A model generated the notes under the pieces. It saw only the letters and a program-made list of their open reading frames with translations, was not told the origin of the DNA and did not search any database. Both the position numbers and the translations under genes were made by a program. From an uncultured Prevotella sp. (GTDB lineage Bacteria > Bacteroidota > Bacteroidia > Bacteroidales > Bacteroidaceae): 28,215 bases of DNA. The DNA lies in the NCBI GenBank assembly GCA_927910885.1, contig CAKMOD010000080.1:1-28215 (forward strand), given 5' to 3'. Below, one piece after another: positions 25,084 to 28,215 of this stretch; within the stretch, counting starts at the first letter, position 1, and the number at the start of each line of letters is the position of its first letter.

Positions 25084-27750
25084 ATGATGACAGCAAACGA
25101 AATCCGCGACTCTTACTTGAAATTCTTTGAGTCGAAGGGACACGTTATCGTACCGTCTGCCCCTATGGTTATCAAGGACGACCCTACGCTGATGTTCACC
25201 AATGCTGGTATGAACCAGTGGAAAGATATTATCCTTGGAACAAAGGATCCAGAACCTCGTCGCCGTGCAGACTCGCAGAAATGTCTGCGTGTTAGTGGTA
25301 AGCACAATGACTTGGAAGAGGTAGGTCGTGATGCAGCTCTCAGCCACCACACCATGTTTGAGATGTTGGGTAACTGGAGCTTTGGTGACTATTTCAAGGA
25401 AGAGGCAATTGATTACGCTTACGAATATCTTGTAAACGTTCTCCACCTCGACCCGAAAGACCTTTATGTATCAGTATTCGAGGGTGATGAAAGTGAAGGA
25501 ATCACTCGTGATGATGAGGCTGCAAGCTACTGGGAGAAGCATTTCCCTAAGAATCATATCGTCAACGGAAACAAGCACGATAACTTCTGGGAGATGGGTG
25601 ACACAGGTCCTTGCGGTCCATGTTCAGAAATTCATATCGACTTCCGTTCAGAGGAAGAGAAGGCTCAAGTACCTGGTGAAGAACTTGTAAACAAGGATCA
25701 CCCACAGGTTATTGAGATTTGGAACATTGTGTTCATGCAGTTCAATCGTAAGTCAGACGGTAGTCTTGACCCTTTGAAGATGCAGGTTATCGATACCGGT
25801 ATGGGCTTCGAGCGTCTCGTTCGTCTCATGCAGGGCAAGACCTCAAACTATGATACAGACATCTTTGCACCAGTTATTGCAGAGATTGAGAAGATTTCGG
25901 GCAAAAAGTATAACCACACCTTCCCAGAGGGTGATAATGGTGAAGGCGTCAATGAAGAGCAGAAGGTAGACATCGCTATGCGTGTTGTAGCCGACCACCT
26001 TCGTGCAGTTGCTTTCTCAATTGCTGACGGTCAGTTGCCAAGCAATGCTAAGGCTGGTTACGTTATTCGTCGAATCCTTCGCCGTGCCGTTCGTTACGCT
26101 TATACCTTCCTCGGTCAGAAAGAGGCTTTCATGTACAAATTACTCAATGTATTAGTACGTGAGATGGGTGCTGCTTACCCAGAGCTTACTGCACAGCGTG
26201 AGCTGATTGGTCGTGTGATGAAGGAGGAGGAAGACTCATTCCTTCGTACATTGGAAAAGGGTATCATGCTCCTTAATGGTGCAATGGACGAGTTGAAGGC
26301 ACATGATCAGACACAGCTTGATGGTAAGGAGGCTTTCCGACTCTTTGACACCTACGGCTTCCCGCTCGACCTCACAGAACTTATCTGTGCAGAAAACGGC
26401 TATACCGTTGACGAGAAACAGTTCAATGAGGAGATGGCACAGCAGAAGGCACGTGCCCGCAATGCTGCCGCTGTTGAGAATGGTGACTGGGAAATACTGC
26501 GTGAAGGCGAACAGGAGTTTGTTGGTTATGACTATACAGAATATGAATGCCACATCCTTCGCTACCGCAAGGTGACTCAGAAGAAGAACAGTTTCTATGA
26601 ACTTGTACTCGACCATACTCCTTTCTATGGTGAGATGGGTGGTCAGGTTGGTGATCAGGGTGTACTTGTTAGTGAGGAAGAGACTATCAACGTCATCGAT
26701 ACCAAACGTGAGAATAACCAGAGCGTACATATCGTTAAGGAATTACCAAAGAACCTTGAGGCTGACTTCATGGCTTGTGTTGACACTGAGAAGCGTGATG
26801 CTTCAGCTGCCAACCATACCGCAACCCACCTTCTCGACTATGCTTTGAAGCAGGTTCTTGGTGAGCATGCAGAGCAGAAGGGTTCATACGTAAGTCCTGA
26901 CACCCTCCGTTTCGACGTTTCTCACTTCCAGAAGATTACTGACGAGGAACTTCGTCAGGTTGAGAAGCTTGTTAATGAGATGATTCGCAAGGATTATCCA
27001 ATGGACGAGCATCGTGAAACTCCAATGGAGGAAGCTAAGAAGATGGGGGCAGTGGCCCTCTTCGGCGAGAAGTATGGCGACAAGGTTCGTGTGGTACGTT
27101 TCGGTCCAAGTTGTGAGTTCTGTGGTGGTATTCATGCCACCTCAACAGGTCGCATCGGCTTCTTTAAGATTGTTGGCGAGAGTAGTGTAGCAGCTGGTGT
27201 ACGCCGTATTGAGGCAATGACAGGTGAAACTTGTGAGAACGCTATCTACGTTCTTGAAGATACTTTGCGCGATTTGAGAACAATGTTCAACAATGCTAAG
27301 GATCTCAAGGCCATCCTCGCTAAGTTTGTTGAGGAGAACGACCACATGAAGAAGGAACTTGAGAGTTTCCGTGCTCAGGCTGTTAGCCGTGCTGCAAAGA
27401 ATATGGTTGAGCGTGCTGAGACTGTGAATGGCGTACATGTTGTAACTTCTGTTTTGCCAATCGACCCAGCTTCTGCCAAGGATATCGTCTTCAAGGTGCG
27501 TGAGGCTTTGCCAGAGAAACTTGTTTGTGTTCTCGGTTCTGTACATGATGAGCGTCCTCTATTATCTATCATGCTCAGCGATGACATGGTAAAAGATCAT
27601 AGCTTGAATGCTGGTCAGATTATCCGTGAAGCTGCTAAACTCATCCAGGGTGGCGGTGGCGGTCAGCCACACTACGCTCAGGCTGGAGGTAAGAATGCAG
27701 ATGGCATCAGATTAGCTGTGGATAAAGTGATTGAATTAATTAGCTTATAA
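25084..27750 (+). CDS. alaS: Alanine--tRNA ligase
   Basis: The 888-residue protein matches bacterial AlaRS over its full length. The class II catalytic core starts TANEIRDSYLKFFESKGHVI with motif 1 and motif 2 (FTNAGMNQWKDIILG, QKCLRVSGKHNDLEEVG). The tRNA recognition domain follows. The editing domain has zinc ligands HTATH (His578, His582) and C-x3-H (Cys680, His684 in CEFCGGIH). The C-terminal C-Ala domain has the Gly-rich GGGGGQPHYAQAGGK stretch. The enzyme charges tRNA-Ala and clears mischarged Ser/Gly. Tandem ATGs at 25084/25087 make the exact start uncertain by one codon. A strong promoter lies upstream and a terminator downstream, so it is probably monocistronic. Confidence 0.97.
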   Translation: MMTANEIRDSYLKFFESKGHVIVPSAPMVIKDDPTLMFTNAGMNQWKDIILGTKDPEPRRRADSQKCLRVSGKHNDLEEVGRDAALSHHTMFEMLGNWSFGDYFKEEAIDYAYEYLVNVLHLDPKDLYVSVFEGDESEGITRDDEAASYWEKHFPKNHIVNGNKHDNFWEMGDTGPCGPCSEIHIDFRSEEEKAQVPGEELVNKDHPQVIEIWNIVFMQFNRKSDGSLDPLKMQVIDTGMGFERLVRLMQGKTSNYDTDIFAPVIAEIEKISGKKYNHTFPEGDNGEGVNEEQKVDIAMRVVADHLRAVAFSIADGQLPSNAKAGYVIRRILRRAVRYAYTFLGQKEAFMYKLLNVLVREMGAAYPELTAQRELIGRVMKEEEDSFLRTLEKGIMLLNGAMDELKAHDQTQLDGKEAFRLFDTYGFPLDLTELICAENGYTVDEKQFNEEMAQQKARARNAAAVENGDWEILREGEQEFVGYDYTEYECHILRYRKVTQKKNSFYELVLDHTPFYGEMGGQVGDQGVLVSEEETINVIDTKRENNQSVHIVKELPKNLEADFMACVDTEKRDASAANHTATHLLDYALKQVLGEHAEQKGSYVSPDTLRFDVSHFQKITDEELRQVEKLVNEMIRKDYPMDEHRETPMEEAKKMGAVALFGEKYGDKVRVVRFGPSCEFCGGIHATSTGRIGFFKIVGESSVAAGVRRIEAMTGETCENAIYVLEDTLRDLRTMFNNAKDLKAILAKFVEENDHMKKELESFRAQAVSRAAKNMVERAETVNGVHVVTSVLPIDPASAKDIVFKVREALPEKLVCVLGSVHDERPLLSIMLSDDMVKDHSLNAGQIIREAAKLIQGGGGGQPHYAQAGGKNADGIRLAVDKVIELISL

Positions 27751-27767
27751 AGCTATTAGATATAAAG

Positions 27768-27802
27768 AATAAGGAGAGCCAAAAACTCTCCTTATTTTTT
27801 TA
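27768..27802 (+). terminator. Terminator after alaS
   Basis: AATAAGGAGAG (27768-27778) pairs perfectly with CTCTCCTTATT (27786-27796), with a seven-base loop and a T-rich tail. Confidence 0.9.
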
Positions 27803-27827
27803 TTTATCTATTCATCGCAAATTATTT

Positions 27828-27855
27828 TCATGAAAGAAATAATTCTTTACGTGAC
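27828..27855. repeat. TCATGAA array, short copy D
   Basis: TCATGAA (27828-27834) and ACGTGAC (27849-27855), 21 bases apart, with the same AAATAATTC-type spacer as copy A. It has only two units and may have been truncated by the insertion sequence that begins about 20 bases later. Confidence 0.6.
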
Positions 27856-27910
27856 AATAAATATTTTTATTTATTGCTGTCCGGTAAACCTTTTCCACAT
27901 AATAAAAGTT

Positions 27911-27949
27911 AAGGGCTAAAATCCGTATTTGGATTTCAGCCCTTTTTGT
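27911..27949 (+). terminator. Hairpin in the IS leader
   Basis: AAGGGCTAAAATCC (27911-27924) pairs with GGATTTCAGCCCTT (27931-27944) with one A-C mismatch, followed by TTTTTG-like sequence. It may shield the transposase gene from outside transcription, as many insertion sequences do. Confidence 0.65.
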
Positions 27950-27982
27950 TACTTTTGTTTCTGTCGATAAAACTTCAATAAC

Positions 27983-28215
27983 ATGGGCAAAAAGTACACA
28001 TTTTATCGGACAGCCGGTCTATAATCAGGTAATAAAATTACTCGATAAGCAACAAATCAAGCAAATCAGCCTTGAAACACCCCGAAGTGAAGCTTATGTG
28101 AAAGCGTCTTGATGGGTGGACTCACCTTGTCATAATGCTTTTCGGTGTTTTCAAAACACTTTGATTCTCTTCGGGAAGTGGAGATAGGCATGAAGGCTGA
28201 AGTAAACAAACTGCA
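27983..28215 (+). pseudogene. IS4-family transposase (DUF4372-like N-terminus), frameshifted and partial
   Basis: From ATG 27983 three frame changes are needed to follow the protein: one A too many in AAAAA at 27989-27993, an extra base near 28104 (GTGAAA-G-CGTCTT), and one A too many in the AAAA near 28153. The reconstructed sequence contains HFIGQPVYNQVIKLLDKQQI, then RLDGWTHLVIMLFGVF and KHFDSLREVEIGMKAEVN. This is the typical N-terminal domain of IS4-type transposases, with the W..L..MLF...SLRE-E pattern. The catalytic DDE part lies beyond the window. It is either decayed or affected by base-calling errors. Confidence 0.75.

Larger units (their letters stand above)
27876..28215 (+). mobile_element. 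Left end of an IS4-family insertion sequence (cut by window end)
   Basis: A transposase-like coding region starts at 27983, preceded by a short leader with repeated words. GCTGTCCGGTAAA (27876-27888) is nearly the reverse complement of TTTATCGGACAGC (28002-28014; 12 of 13), and CTGTCGATAAAAC (27961-27973) is a related third copy. These may be transposase-binding or terminal repeats. The exact outer boundary and the right end cannot be seen. Confidence 0.6.

Overview
The window looks like a chromosomal segment of a Bacteroidota bacterium, most likely a Prevotella or close relative. The evidence is a low-to-mid GC content, promoters of the Bacteroidota type (TTTG about 20 bases before TAnnTTTG) ahead of many genes, a SusC/SusD pair, a large secreted GH2 beta-galactosidase, a conserved rsfS-ftsH-cdsA operon, and several families of short dispersed intergenic repeats. 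Genus assignment is inference from gene content and style, not from a database match.

Layout. 1-3330: corA (Mg2+ transporter) with a structured leader, then a multi-repeat DUF349 gene broken by one extra A, ending in a strong terminator. 3331-4050: gene-free, with two different repeat arrays, both built on a 22-bp period. 4051-4646 (minus): a small exported rhodanese and a tRNA-Gln(CUG) with its own promoter and terminator. 4762-8874: the rsfS-ftsH-cdsA operon followed by a SprT-like metalloprotein gene. 9036-16819: a secreted beta-galactosidase (minus) divergent from a SusC (frameshifted)/SusD pair, which resembles a small glycan-utilisation locus. 16820-17464: gene-free, with a second 22-bp-phased array and three hairpins. 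17465-18867 (minus): a bleomycin-hydrolase-like C1 peptidase, frameshifted. 19365-22883: an exported transglutaminase-like protein and CutC, separated by a long near-perfect hairpin. 22884-24477: a repeat-rich region leading to an Abi_2/AbiF-type HEPN protein with its own promoter and a candidate structured non-coding RNA immediately upstream. 24568-27750: a MerR-type regulator (minus) divergent from alaS. 27828-28215: one more repeat copy and the start of a frameshifted IS4-family (DUF4372-like) transposase cut by the window end.

The most interesting item is the Abi module at 23385-24477. A good promoter starts a transcript of about 130 nt containing a hairpin and a terminator hairpin whose loop is complementary to the RNA 5' end (possible pseudoknot). 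A run of eight T follows, five bases before the abi start codon. This is the layout expected of an RNA-antitoxin/HEPN-toxin or RNA-guarded abortive-infection unit. The second theme is that two unrelated intergenic repeat families share a 22-bp (two helical turns) repeat spacing.

Caution: three full-length-looking genes and the transposase fragment carry small indels, several in A runs, so part of the apparent gene breakage may be sequencing or assembly error.
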